Numbered from the stretch's first letter, positions 23,962-33,492 are shown. The stretch is 59,337 nucleotides of DNA from Streptomyces sp. DH24 (GCF_029813775.1 NZ_JARVKW010000040.1:1-59337); one strand, 5' to 3'. Notes: generated by a model not told the origin, from the sequence alone. A program made the numbers and translations.

Positions 23962-25647
23962 TCAGGCGTCGATGATGACGGGGATGATCAGCGGCTTGCG
24001 GCGGTGGGTGCGGAACGCCCAGTTGGCCACGGCGCGGGCGATGAGCTGTTCGAGCTGGTGCGCGTCGCCGACGCCTTCCTCGGCGGCGGTGGCCAGCGTC
24101 TTCTCGATGACGGGGATGACGGGCTCGAAGGTGGTGTCGTCGTGGACGAAGCCGCGCGCCAGGAAGTCGGGGGTCTCGGCGAGGGCACCGGTGTCGGCGT
24201 CCACGATCGCCACGACCGTGACCACACCCTCGGAGGCGAGGGTGAGGCGGTCCTTGAGGGAGGCCTCGGTGGCGCCGCCGACTTCCATGCCGTCCACGTA
24301 GACGTTGCCCGCGGGCACCTTGCCGGTGATGGACGCGCGCCCGTCGACGAGGTCGACGACAACGCCGTCCTCGGCGATGACGACCCGCTCGGGATCGACG
24401 CCCGTGCGGATGGCCAGGTCGGCGTTGGCCCGCAGATGGCGCCATTCGCCGTGGACCGGCATGACGTTGCGGGGTTTGACGATGTTGTAGCAGTAGACGA
24501 GTTCGCCGGCGCTGGCGTGCCCGGAGACGTGCACCTTGGCGTTGCCCTTGTGGACGACGTGGGCGCCCCACCGGGTCAGCCCGTTGATCACTCGGTAGAT
24601 GGCGTTCTCGTTGCCGGGGATCAGGGAACTGGCGAGCAGCACGGTGTCGCCCTGGCCGATGCGGATCATGTGGTCCCGGTTGGCCATCCGCGACAGCGCG
24701 GCCATCGGCTCGCCCTGGGAACCGGTGCACACCAGGGTGATCCGGTGGTCGGGCAGTTTCTCCAGCTCCTTGGTGGTGACCACCAGGCCGGAGGGAACCT
24801 TCAGATAGCCCAGCTCGCGGGCGATGCCCATGTTGCGGACCATCGAGCGGCCCACGAAGGCGACCTTGCGGCCGTACTGGTGGGCCGAGTCCAGGACCTG
24901 CTGGATGCGGTGCACATGGCTGGCGAAGCTGGAGACGATGACCCGGCGCGGCGCGGTGCGCATCACCTGCTCGATCGCCGGGTTCAGCTCGCGCTCGGAG
25001 GTGGTGAAGCCGGGCACCTCGGCGTTGGTGGAGTCCGTGAGGAACAGGTCCACGCCCTCCTCACCGAGCCGGGCGAAGGCCCGCAGGTCGGTGATGCGGT
25101 CGTCCAGCGGGAACTGGTCCATCTTGAAGTCACCGGTGTGCAGGACCAGTCCGGCACCGGTGCGGACGGCGACGGCGAGGCTGTCCGGGATGGAGTGGTT
25201 GACGGCCACGAACTCGCAGTCGAAGGGCCCGAACCCGCGCCGGTCGCCCTCGCGCACGCGCACCGAACGCGGCCGGATGCCGTGCTCCTTGAGCTTGGCC
25301 TCCAGAAACGCCAGCGTGAGCTTCGATCCGACGACGGGGATGTCCGACCGCTCGCGCAGCAGGTACGGGACACCACCGATGTGGTCCTCGTGTCCGTGGG
25401 TCAGCACCACGGCCACGATGTCGTCCAGGCGGTCCCGGATGGAGGTGAAGTCGGGAAGGATCACGTCCACGCCGGGCTGTGTCTCTTCGGGGAAGAGCAC
25501 GCCGCAGTCGATGACGAGCAGTTTGCCGGCGTACTCGAAGACGGTCATGTTGCGGCCGATTTCGCCGAGGCCGCCCAGGGCGACGACCCTCAAGCCTCCG
25601 GCGGGCAGTGGTGGGGCGGCTTTCAGGCCGGGATGCGGGTGACTCAT
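23962..25647 (-). CDS. rnj: Ribonuclease J family protein
   Basis: Protein of 561 residues with the full RNase J architecture: metallo-beta-lactamase core with HGHEDHIGG (His84, His86, Asp88, His89), NHSIPDS, HTGDFKMD, the beta-CASP region (SSFASHVHRIQQVLD) and the C-terminal HVSGHASAGELVYCYNIVKP, VMPVHGEWRHL and a dimerisation tail. RNase J is a 5'-3' exo- and endonuclease acting on mRNA and rRNA. The housekeeping rnj of Streptomyces normally sits beside dapA; here it is not, so this could be a paralogue. All zinc ligands are present, so it should be active. Confidence 0.92.
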   Translation of the reverse strand: MSHPHPGLKAAPPLPAGGLRVVALGGLGEIGRNMTVFEYAGKLLVIDCGVLFPEETQPGVDVILPDFTSIRDRLDDIVAVVLTHGHEDHIGGVPYLLRERSDIPVVGSKLTLAFLEAKLKEHGIRPRSVRVREGDRRGFGPFDCEFVAVNHSIPDSLAVAVRTGAGLVLHTGDFKMDQFPLDDRITDLRAFARLGEEGVDLFLTDSTNAEVPGFTTSERELNPAIEQVMRTAPRRVIVSSFASHVHRIQQVLDSAHQYGRKVAFVGRSMVRNMGIARELGYLKVPSGLVVTTKELEKLPDHRITLVCTGSQGEPMAALSRMANRDHMIRIGQGDTVLLASSLIPGNENAIYRVINGLTRWGAHVVHKGNAKVHVSGHASAGELVYCYNIVKPRNVMPVHGEWRHLRANADLAIRTGVDPERVVIAEDGVVVDLVDGRASITGKVPAGNVYVDGMEVGGATEASLKDRLTLASEGVVTVVAIVDADTGALAETPDFLARGFVHDDTTFEPVIPVIEKTLATAAEEGVGDAHQLEQLIARAVANWAFRTHRRKPLIIPVIIDA

Positions 25648-26057
25648 ACCGTGACGCTACCGGAGGCCGGCCGGGGTGATCCATTACCCCTGTCCTTGTC
25701 TTGTGCCGACCCGGCTCGCGGAGAGCGGCGGGCGACTCGGGAACCGGGGCACCGGACCGGCGGAAAACCCTGTCTCCACGTGAACTCGAAGGGCGGTCCA
25801 TCCCGTGCGGGGCCCGCTTCACGCGGACGGCCCTCGCGCCCTAGGTTGGAGGCGAACGGCCGGGGGGTCGCCGCCGGCGCCGCCCCGGCACGCGGAGGCG
25901 GGGGCCGGGGAGCCGTCGTTTCCGAAACGGCCGTCGGCCGCGGCCCGCGAGGCCGACTCCCGCCCCGGCCGAAGGCCTGGTGGGCCCCGCGCCCCGGCAC
26001 GACCGCGGGTCGCGTCCCCGGCGTCGTCTGTCCGTACCGAGCGCGCAAGGAGCCCGC
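25648..26057. other. 410-base divergent intergenic region
   Basis: No gene seen. A -10-like TAGGTT at about 25842-25847 is followed by GGAGG but no open frame of note. The ribosome site AAGGAG (26046-26051) belongs to the next gene. Remaining sequence is very GC-rich and featureless. Confidence 0.4.
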
Positions 26058-26807
26058 ATGCCGCCCTCGACCTCGTCCCCCGACGTGTCCACCCGGGACG
26101 CGTCGGACATCGACCACCTGCTGGCCGCCGCCTTACGCCTGGTCGGCACCCTTCCGGCCGCGCGCCCCACGGTGGGCATCGTGCGCGGCTGGAGCCGCGG
26201 CGACCGCGAGCGGGCCCGGCTGCTGCGCGAAGGCCTCGACGAACGGCGCGTGCGCAGCACCGAGTTGAGCCCCGTCGCGGAGGCCGGTGAGCGCGACGGA
26301 CCGGGGCGTGGCGATCGGCCACCGAGGGCCGACCTGCTGGTTTACGCCGGAGGATCCCAGGTGGAGCAGGCCATGCGGGCCGCGGCCCTGTGGGGCCTGC
26401 CGCTGCTCGTCGACCGTCCGCAAGGGCCGCCGCGCGGCGAGCCGAACGCCTTCGAGGGGCGGCGTAGGCCCGTGGTCGGCTTCCGTCTCTCCGACGGCGG
26501 CTTCGGTGTCGCCGTGCGCGAGACCGTCCTGGTCTCGTTGCAGCCGCACCCGGGCCACGCCCGCCTCATCCTCGACAACGAGAAGATCACCGCGCCCGGC
26601 GACCGGCCCCTGCGCATCACCCTGACCGATCAGGGCCTGCTGGAGGCGCGCGGCGACTCCTTCGGCCTGCGCCGCATCCGCCGCCTGCGCTTCGAACGCG
26701 CCTGGGGCGCCTACCGCTTGGAAGTGGACGGCGTGCCCTCCCGCGACGTACGCGCCCCGCTGCGCATCGAGGCCCTGCCCGGCCGCCTGCACCTGCTGCA
26801 CCCCTGA
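26058..26807 (+). CDS. Degenerate diacylglycerol/lipid-kinase-like protein with a TTA codon
   Basis: Protein of 249 residues, start after AAGGAG. The C-terminal part (YRLEVDGVPSRDVRAPLRIE, ALPGRLHLLHP) matches the final strands of YegS/DAGK lipid kinases. Where those enzymes carry the ATP-binding GGDGT, this protein has LLVYAGGSQVEQAMRAAA, so the catalytic Asp-Gly-Thr is gone. The N-terminal half (VGIVRGWSRGDRERARLLREGL) resembles the first Rossmann strand. Codon 26 is TTA (26133-26135), the only TTA I found in a real gene here, so translation should depend on the bldA tRNA. It may be a non-enzymatic lipid-binding or regulatory paralogue. Function is inferred weakly. Confidence 0.65.
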   Translation: MPPSTSSPDVSTRDASDIDHLLAAALRLVGTLPAARPTVGIVRGWSRGDRERARLLREGLDERRVRSTELSPVAEAGERDGPGRGDRPPRADLLVYAGGSQVEQAMRAAALWGLPLLVDRPQGPPRGEPNAFEGRRRPVVGFRLSDGGFGVAVRETVLVSLQPHPGHARLILDNEKITAPGDRPLRITLTDQGLLEARGDSFGLRRIRRLRFERAWGAYRLEVDGVPSRDVRAPLRIEALPGRLHLLHP

Positions 26808-26844
26808 AGGACCGCGCCGGAGGCCGGTGCGGGGCCGGAGCGGA

Positions 26845-27261
26845 TCAGGCGCCGGCGCGGGTGTCCGCCTGGAGGCGGTTCCGCAGCGTGGAGGCGAAGT
26901 CCTCGGCCATCTCCAGCCGGGCACGCAGCGTCTCGCAGCGGGCGTCGGCCACCTCGCGGTAGGAGTCCAGCCGCTCCCGCAGCCGCTCGCGCTCCTCGCC
27001 GACGGGCGGATCGTCGGAGGCGGCCAGACGGTCGGTGATATCCAGCAGGTCCCGCATCTCCTCCAGGGAGAAGTCCAGCGGCTTCATCCGGCGGATCACC
27101 ATCAGACGCTCGACGTCGGACTCCGTGTACAGCCGGAAGCCGCCCTTGCTGCGGGCCGAGGGGATCACCAGGCTCACTTCCTCGTAGTGGCGGATGGTGC
27201 GCAGCGACAAACCGGTCCGCTCGGCCACCTCGCCGATCTGCATCTGCCGCTGATCCGCCAT
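26845..27261 (-). CDS. MerR-family regulator
   Basis: Protein of 138 residues: MerR HTH at 7-75 (MQIGEVAERTGLSLRTIRHYEEVSLV, GGFRLY) and a long dimerisation helix, then about 35 further residues. There is one cysteine (DARCETL) but no metal-binding cluster, so it is not a classical metal sensor. It is divergent from the second SulP gene, a common MerR/SulP pairing in actinobacteria, and likely controls it. Confidence 0.88.
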   Translation of the reverse strand: MADQRQMQIGEVAERTGLSLRTIRHYEEVSLVIPSARSKGGFRLYTESDVERLMVIRRMKPLDFSLEEMRDLLDITDRLAASDDPPVGEERERLRERLDSYREVADARCETLRARLEMAEDFASTLRNRLQADTRAGA

Positions 27262-27667
27262 CGCCCCATGATCCCCTTCGTTGTCTTTCTCGGTCTTCGA
27301 ATCAGTGAAGCAGCACCGTCCACGTGAGGTGAATCACAGGATCTTGGTGGCTGTTCACCTCCGCTTCCCGCACCGCACGTCGCACTCTTCCCTCACGTCA
27401 GGGTAGAGTCTTGAGGTGTTCGCCGCCGCCGTCGAGAGGCGCGGCAGCAGACAACGGCCATGGCGCGGGCCCCGACCGGGCCCCGATGGCATCCGAAGAC
27501 TTCCGGGCCATGATGCCCGACCGGCAGCCGGAAGGCTGCCTCGCAGACCGGCCGGCCCCGCCGATGTGGCCCGGCCGCCTGGGATTCCGCTCCGTCCGTG
27601 CGCGGGATCATGAACGACGCGGACGCGTTCCAGCACGTGACGCCTCCGCCCGAACAGAAACGGTTGC
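27262..27667. other. 406-base control region between merR-type gene and SulP 2
   Basis: Contains a rightward -10-like TAGAGT (27404-27409) within an inverted repeat CCTCACG (27391-27397) / CTTGAGG (27410-27416). The arms resemble SoxR-type half-sites but their spacing (12 bases) is wider than usual. The SulP leader would then be about 250 bases long and holds no convincing gene; a short frame from ATG 27610 overlaps the SulP start. Confidence 0.5.
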
Positions 27668-29170
27668 ATGTCCTCACCGCTGCCCGCAGGCCCCGTGTTC
27701 CGCCTGTCCAGGCCCGACTGGCTCGCATCGCCGAAGGTCCTGCGCACCGAGGTGCTGGCCGGCCTGGTCGTCGCCCTGGCCCTGATCCCCGAGGCGATCT
27801 CCTTCTCCATCATCGCCGGGGTCGACCCGGCGGTCGGCCTGTTCGCCTCCTTCACGATGGCCGTCGTCATCTCGGTCGTCGGCGGACGCAAGGCCATGAT
27901 CTCCGCCGCGACCGGCGCGATCGCTCTGGTCATCGCCCCGCTCAACCATGAGCACGGCTTCGGCTATCTGGTCGCCGCCGTCATCCTCGCCGGCGTCTTC
28001 CAGGTCGTCCTGGGCGCGCTCGGGGTGGCCAGGCTGATGCGGTTCGTACCGCGCAGCGTGATGGTCGGCTTCGTCAACGCCCTCGCGATCCTGATCTTCA
28101 TGGCCCAGGTGCCCGAGCTGCGCGACGTGCCGTGGGCCGTCTACCCGCTCGTCCTCGGCGGTCTCGCCCTGATGGTGTTCTTCCCGAAGGTCACCACAGT
28201 GGTCCCGGCCCCGCTGGTCTCCATCGTCGTCCTGACCGTCATCACCGTCGGCGCCGCGATCGCCGTGCCGACCGTGGGGGACAAGGGCGAACTGCCCTCC
28301 TCGCTGCCGGTGCCGGGCCTGCCGGACGTGCCCTTCACCCTGGACACCCTGGCCACCATCGCCCCGTACGCCTTCGCCATGGCGTTGGTCGGCCTGATGG
28401 AGTCCCTGATGACGGCCAAGCTGGTCGACGACATCACCGACACCCACTCGGGCAAGACCCGCGAGTCCGTCGGCCAGGGCGTCGCCAACATCGTCACCGG
28501 CTTCTTCGGCGGCATGGGCGGCTGCGCCATGATCGGCCAGACGATGATCAACGTACGGGTCTCCGGTGCCCGGACCCGGCTGTCCACCTTCCTGGCGGGC
28601 GCGTTCCTGATGGTCCTGTGCATCGTCTTCGGGCCGGTCGTCTCCGACATCCCCATGGCCGCCCTGGTCGCCGTCATGATCATGGTGTCGGTGGCGACCT
28701 TCGACTGGCACTCCGTCGCCCCGAAGACCGTCAGGCGCATGCCGGCCGGCGAGATGATCGTCATGCTGGTCACCGTGGCCTGCGTGGTCGCCACCCACAA
28801 CCTCGCCATCGGCGTCGTCGTCGGCTGCGTCACGGCGATGATGATCTTCGCCAAGCGGGTCGCGCACCTGGCCAACGTCTCCGGCGTCGTCGACCCGGAC
28901 GGCAACCAGGTCGTCTACGCGGTCACCGGCGAACTGTTCTTCGCCTCCTCCAACGACCTCGTCCACCAGTTCAACTACAAGGACGACCCGGACGACGTGG
29001 TCATCGACCTCTCCGGCGCCCACATCTGGGACGCCTCCTCCGTCGCGGCCCTGGACGCCGTCGAGAACAAGTACGCCCAGCGCGGCAAGAAGGTCACCAT
29101 CACCGGTCTGAACGAGCCGAGTGCCGACATGCACGACCGCCTCGCCGGCCGGCTGACCGGCAGCCACTGA
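27668..29170 (+). CDS. SulP-family anion transporter with STAS domain (2)
   Basis: Membrane transporter of 500 residues: helices from residue 28 (TEVLAGLVVALALIPEAISF), the SulP landmarks AVVISVVGGRKAMISAATGA and MESLMTAKLVDDITDTHSGKT, and a STAS domain (VTGELFFASSNDLVHQF, VVIDLSGAHIWDASSVAALD). It differs strongly from the SulP at 21.5 kb and lacks the G-x-x-x-Q-V-T-G-P-T-G-P motif of that copy, so the two are separate subfamilies. Probably sulfate or bicarbonate; the substrate is not readable. The ATG has no good ribosome site, so the start is uncertain. A 14-bp hairpin follows. Confidence 0.9.
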   Translation: MSSPLPAGPVFRLSRPDWLASPKVLRTEVLAGLVVALALIPEAISFSIIAGVDPAVGLFASFTMAVVISVVGGRKAMISAATGAIALVIAPLNHEHGFGYLVAAVILAGVFQVVLGALGVARLMRFVPRSVMVGFVNALAILIFMAQVPELRDVPWAVYPLVLGGLALMVFFPKVTTVVPAPLVSIVVLTVITVGAAIAVPTVGDKGELPSSLPVPGLPDVPFTLDTLATIAPYAFAMALVGLMESLMTAKLVDDITDTHSGKTRESVGQGVANIVTGFFGGMGGCAMIGQTMINVRVSGARTRLSTFLAGAFLMVLCIVFGPVVSDIPMAALVAVMIMVSVATFDWHSVAPKTVRRMPAGEMIVMLVTVACVVATHNLAIGVVVGCVTAMMIFAKRVAHLANVSGVVDPDGNQVVYAVTGELFFASSNDLVHQFNYKDDPDDVVIDLSGAHIWDASSVAALDAVENKYAQRGKKVTITGLNEPSADMHDRLAGRLTGSH

Positions 29171-29196
29171 GCCGGCCGGTCGTCCGGGACGTGCGA

Positions 29197-29241
29197 AGGC
29201 TCTGCCGTACCACCGCCGAGCGGGGTCGTACGGCAGAGCCT
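29197..29241. terminator. Terminator between SulP 2 and the GH30 gene
   Basis: Perfect 14-bp stem AGGCTCTGCCGTAC / GTACGGCAGAGCCT with a 17-base loop; convergent genes, so it can act on both. Confidence 0.85.
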
Positions 29242-29282
29242 GTTCGGGGGACCGGACCGTGAGGGCGGGTGGCGGGCGAGGG

Positions 29283-31313
29283 CTAGTCGCCGGCCGGCTT
29301 CGTCACGTCCGTCACCGTCCAGCGCTGGTTGGAGCCCGAGTTGGGCGGCCACGTGGTGACGGCGGCGCCGTCGTCGGTGGCCTGGCCGCCCACTTCGAGG
29401 AGGCGGCCGGTGGCGGCGTTGACGAGGGTCCAGGTGCCGTCACCGGTGCTGGACATGAGCCACTCGGTCGCCGGGTCGCGCCTGCCGGTGTCGGGTTCCG
29501 TCACCGGCACGTTGTCGCGCACGGCGAGACGGTCGCCCGTCGCGGCGTCGGTGAAGACGTGGTGCCGGCGCACACCCCCCGCGGGGTGCACCGCGCTCAG
29601 CCGCCACCGCTGGGCCGTCGGCCCGAGCACCAGGTTCGTGCCGTTGGACGCGAGCGTGACCGCCTTGCCGCTCTGGACGCCGGTCAGGGTGTACGTGTGG
29701 CCCTTGCGCAGCAGCGGGGCGTCCTCCGCGACGCCGGACACGCCCTTGACGCGGAACGAGGTCACGGACTGCGCCGGCACGGTGAAGGTGGCCCGCCGGT
29801 CGTCGACCGCCACGGCGGGGTGCTCGCGCAGCTTGCCGTCGGCGCTGGTCACCACGGGCGCCACGGTCGCGTTGCGGCGGACGTCGGCGAACTTGGACAG
29901 GTCCACGGTGACCGTGCGCGGGGCGGTGGTGCTGTTGACGTGGACGAGCGAGGCGCTCTTGCCGTCACTGCCGACGGCGGCGGCGCTGGAGGTGTCGTTC
30001 ACCTTGACCAGCCGGTCGCCGGGCTTGATGAAGTGCGTGAAGTTCCGGGCGGTGTCGAACTTGGTGTTCGTCCGGATCGGGCAGCTCTCCAGGGTGTCCG
30101 TCGCGGTGCAGCTGAACGGGAGCTGGATGCTGCCCCAGTTGCCGCCCTTGGCGGACTCGCCGCCCGGCTTCATGTTGTCGTAGTCCTCCACGGGCTGCCA
30201 GAACACCCAGGCGCGCGGCTCCAGTTCGCGCAGGTCGTCGACGATGCGCTGGGCGAGGCCGAGACCGGGGCGCATGTCCGTGAAGCTCTGTCCGTCGCCC
30301 CAGTCGCCCTCGACCTCGCTCATCCACAGGGGTTTGTCCGCGGCCTTGGCCAGGTCCCGCACGGTGGTGCGCCGGCCGGTGCCGTAGGTGTGGACGTTCA
30401 TCTGCGACACGAGGTCGCGCGACTGCTGCGAGTAGGCCTCCCAGTTCTGCGCGAAGATGGACGGGTTGGTCTCGTCCATCGCCGAGATCTTCGCGCCGGT
30501 CCTCACCTTCTCCAGAGCGGGCGCGAGGGCGGCGAGCACCTTCTGCTGGAGTCCGGGGCCCATGTGGGCGCCTTCCTGGCGTCCGCCGACGGGTTCGCCG
30601 TCCGCGCCGAGGCGGGTGCTCCAGTAGGTGGTGTTGGGCTCGTTGAACGGGTCGACGGTGTCGACCCTGATGCCCTCCGCCTGCTCCAGCCGCTTCGTCG
30701 CGCCCGCCAGATAGGCGGCGAAGTCGTCCACGGAGCCGGGCTTGAGCTGGTCGACGGTGGCGTCGAAACCGCCGGAGACGTAGCCGCTGACGGTCATGAA
30801 CCAGGGCGGGGAGTTGCTGAACGTCTCCCAGTGGTCGATGTCGTCCTTGATGCGGTTCACCCACCAGCGCTGGGTGGCGTCGGCGTCCTCGTTCCAGTCG
30901 GCCGGGTCGTCGGCGCTCCACCAGTCGGTGTCCTCGCGGGTGGTGCCCGCGGGCGCCTTCCACCAGCCCTCGACGGCGCCGCCGGCCCGGAGGTAGTCCT
31001 TGACGTCGGGGGCGTTGCCGCCGCCGACGTTGTAGCGGGCGATGTTGAGCGCCAGGCCGTCGTCGCCGAAGAGGAGACGGGCGAGCTTCTCGCGTATCTC
31101 CTGGGGATAGTCGCCGGTGGCGTTGGCGAACCACACCAGGCTGGTGCCCCAGCCCTGGAACGGCTCCTGCCGGTAGGACGGGTCCGGCTGGACGGTGACG
31201 GCCGAGTCGGCCCGGGCCGGCGGCGCGGGGGCGCCGATCAGTGAGGCCGCGGTGGCCAGGGCGGTCAGGGCGGCTGCTCCGAGGAGCCGTCGCTTGCGGG
31301 TACGGCGTGCCAT
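29283..31313 (-). CDS. Secreted GH30 glycanase with ricin-type lectin domain
   Basis: Extracellular glycoside hydrolase of 676 residues. Signal peptide residues 1-35 (LGAAALTALATAASLIG, cut after RADS region), GH30 barrel with acid/base Glu225 in VDPFNEPNTTYW and nucleophile Glu333 in LWMSEVEGDWG, a beta-sandwich to about 525, and a ricin-like module ending SNQRWTVTDV. The GFQGWGTSLVWFA type start and NVGGGN motif are those of endo-beta-1,6-galactanases (GH30_5). It is the last gene of the LacI-controlled operon with GH42, fitting extracellular attack on beta-1,6-galactan side chains of arabinogalactan. The exact linkage remains inference. Confidence 0.87.
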   Translation of the reverse strand: MARRTRKRRLLGAAALTALATAASLIGAPAPPARADSAVTVQPDPSYRQEPFQGWGTSLVWFANATGDYPQEIREKLARLLFGDDGLALNIARYNVGGGNAPDVKDYLRAGGAVEGWWKAPAGTTREDTDWWSADDPADWNEDADATQRWWVNRIKDDIDHWETFSNSPPWFMTVSGYVSGGFDATVDQLKPGSVDDFAAYLAGATKRLEQAEGIRVDTVDPFNEPNTTYWSTRLGADGEPVGGRQEGAHMGPGLQQKVLAALAPALEKVRTGAKISAMDETNPSIFAQNWEAYSQQSRDLVSQMNVHTYGTGRRTTVRDLAKAADKPLWMSEVEGDWGDGQSFTDMRPGLGLAQRIVDDLRELEPRAWVFWQPVEDYDNMKPGGESAKGGNWGSIQLPFSCTATDTLESCPIRTNTKFDTARNFTHFIKPGDRLVKVNDTSSAAAVGSDGKSASLVHVNSTTAPRTVTVDLSKFADVRRNATVAPVVTSADGKLREHPAVAVDDRRATFTVPAQSVTSFRVKGVSGVAEDAPLLRKGHTYTLTGVQSGKAVTLASNGTNLVLGPTAQRWRLSAVHPAGGVRRHHVFTDAATGDRLAVRDNVPVTEPDTGRRDPATEWLMSSTGDGTWTLVNAATGRLLEVGGQATDDGAAVTTWPPNSGSNQRWTVTDVTKPAGD

Positions 31314-31449
31314 CGTGTGCTCCCAACGTGCGGTGTCGTCGCTGCGGTGGTCCCTGTCGCCCCGGGCGGGGGCGGGAGGGGATGGCCCCCGGAACGGTGC
31401 GTGCCGGTCCGGGGAGTCGAGGGTGCGCGGGCGAGTGCTCGGGTGCGTG

Positions 31450-33492
31450 TCAGCCCGTGGGCTGCCGCAGTACGGCGACGTCCCGGGGCCCCAGGGTGAG
31501 CACGCCGTCGGCGTCGGTACCGCCGAGCAGGACGTCTCCGCCGAGGCCGCGCACCGGCACGGTGTCGTCGGTGCGGTTGACGAGGAACAGGTAGCGGCTG
31601 CCGGCGTCGCGGCGCACGGTCAGCTCGACCGACCCGCGGACCCCTTCCGGCAGTTCGCTCGCCACCCCGGCGGGCGTCAGCAGCCTCGGCAGCAGAGAGG
31701 TGAGCCCCTCGACGCCGAGCCGGGTGGAGACGTAGGCCGCCGAACCGCTGCCGGTGGGGCGCCGGGTGACGGCGGGGCGGCCCGCGTGCACGCCGGTGCG
31801 GTAGTGCGCCAGGACCTCCGTCTCGGGCGCCGTGACCGTGACGTGGTCGGTCCACAGGCTGCCGGTCGTCGCGTCGTCGAGTTCGACGGTGTCACCGGCG
31901 AGCAGCGGCCCGAACTCCTCGATGCGGATGCCCAGCAGGTCGCGCAGGGCGCCCGGGTAGCCGCCGAGCCACACGTGGTCGTGCTCGTCGACGATCCCGG
32001 AGAAGTACGTGGTGATCAGGTGCCCGCCCTGTTCCGCGAACCGGGTGAGCGTCTTGGCCAGGTCGGCGGGGACCACGTGCAGCACGGGTGCGATCAGCAC
32101 CTGATGGCGGTGCAGGTCGGCCCGGGTGGTGACGAGGTCGGCGCGGACACCGAGGGCGAGCAGCGCCGAGTACCAGTCGAGTGCCTCCTGCCGGTAGTCG
32201 AGCAGCGAGGTGGGGTGGGAGTCCTGCTCGCTCGCCCACCACGACTCCCAGTCGTAGAGGATGCCGACCCGGGCGGGCTCCCGCTCACTGCCCGCGACGG
32301 GCGCCAACGCCCCGAGCGTCGCGCCGAGCCGGGCCACCGCGCGGAACAGGTCGCTGTCGGCCCCGGCGTGCGGGACCATCGCGGAGTGGTACTTCTCGGC
32401 ACCGGCCGCCGACTGCCGCCACTGGAAGAAGCACACCGCGTCGGCGCCGTGCGCGACGTGCAGCAGCGAGTCGCGGGCCAGGTCGCCGGGCCGCTTGGCG
32501 ACGTTGACCGGCTGCCAGTTGACCGCGCTGGTGGAGTGCTCCATCAGGAACCAGGGCCGCCCGCCGGAGATGCCGCTGGTGAGGTTGGCGGAGAAGGACA
32601 GCTCGTCGCGGTCCTGCGGACCCGGGCGGACGTAGTGGTCGTTGGACACGAAGTCGATCTCGTCGGCCCAGTCCGGGTAGTTCATGCCCCTGGTGCCGCC
32701 CATCACCATGAAGTTGGTGGTGACGGGGACACCGGGCGTGATCTCCCGCAGGACTGCGCGTTCGGCGCGCAGATGGTCCTTCAGCGCGTCCGACGAGAAG
32801 CGCTTGAAGTCCAGCTGCTGGGTCGGGTTGGGGTGCGAGGCGGCCAGGCGGGGCGGCAGGATCTGCTCCCAGTCGGTGTAGCGCTGCGACCAGAAGGCCG
32901 TGCCCCAGGCGCCGTTGAGCGCGTCGAGCGTGGTGTAGCGGGCGCGCAGCCAGGCGCGGAAGGCGCGGGCCGCGTCGTCGGAGTAGTCGTAGACGTTGTG
33001 GCAGCCGAGCTCGTTGTTGACGTGCCAGGCGACCAGAGCGGGGTGCCCGGCGTAACGGCCGGCCAACTCCCGCACCAGCCGCAGCGCGTGGCGTCGGAAG
33101 ACCGGCGACGTGGGGCGCCAGTGCTGACGGGCTCCCGGCCACAGTGTCTCGCCGGAGGCGGTGACCGGGAGGATCTCCGGGTGGGCCGTGGTGAGCCAGG
33201 GCGGCGGGGACGCGGTGGCCGTGGCCAGGTCGACGCCGATGCCGCCCTCGTGCAGGAGGTCCATGATCTCGTCGAGCCAGCCGAAGTCCCAGGTGTCCTC
33301 GGCCGGCTGGAGGCGGGCCCAGGAGAAGATGCCCACGGACACGAGGTTCACGCCGGCCTCGCGCATCAGCCGGACGTCCTCCTCCCACACGCCGCGGGGC
33401 CACTGCTCGGGGTTGTAGTCGGCGCCGTAGACGAGGCGCGGGACGGGATCACCGTCCGCCCCGCTCGGGCGGGACAGGAGGGTGGAGATCAT
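31450..33492 (-). CDS. GH42 beta-galactosidase
   Basis: Cytoplasmic enzyme of 680 residues without signal peptide. Catalytic residues are visible: acid/base Glu161 in AWHVNNELGCHN and nucleophile Glu318 in FLMEHSTSAVNW. Barrel (about 20-400), trimerisation domain and C-terminal beta domain (LFLVNRTDD, LGPRDVAVL) are all present, and the length is normal for GH42. It follows the binding-protein gene by 60 bases and precedes GH30 by 136. It would split galactosides imported by the upstream ABC system, such as beta-1,6-galacto-oligosaccharides. Confidence 0.93.
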   Translation of the reverse strand: MISTLLSRPSGADGDPVPRLVYGADYNPEQWPRGVWEEDVRLMREAGVNLVSVGIFSWARLQPAEDTWDFGWLDEIMDLLHEGGIGVDLATATASPPPWLTTAHPEILPVTASGETLWPGARQHWRPTSPVFRRHALRLVRELAGRYAGHPALVAWHVNNELGCHNVYDYSDDAARAFRAWLRARYTTLDALNGAWGTAFWSQRYTDWEQILPPRLAASHPNPTQQLDFKRFSSDALKDHLRAERAVLREITPGVPVTTNFMVMGGTRGMNYPDWADEIDFVSNDHYVRPGPQDRDELSFSANLTSGISGGRPWFLMEHSTSAVNWQPVNVAKRPGDLARDSLLHVAHGADAVCFFQWRQSAAGAEKYHSAMVPHAGADSDLFRAVARLGATLGALAPVAGSEREPARVGILYDWESWWASEQDSHPTSLLDYRQEALDWYSALLALGVRADLVTTRADLHRHQVLIAPVLHVVPADLAKTLTRFAEQGGHLITTYFSGIVDEHDHVWLGGYPGALRDLLGIRIEEFGPLLAGDTVELDDATTGSLWTDHVTVTAPETEVLAHYRTGVHAGRPAVTRRPTGSGSAAYVSTRLGVEGLTSLLPRLLTPAGVASELPEGVRGSVELTVRRDAGSRYLFLVNRTDDTVPVRGLGGDVLLGGTDADGVLTLGPRDVAVLRQPTG

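Noticed and set aside
27674..29167. Open frame of 497 codons on the minus strand, His/Asp/Gly-rich
   Set aside because: Mirror of the membrane-helix codons of SulP 2; composition is what antisense of hydrophobic codons gives.
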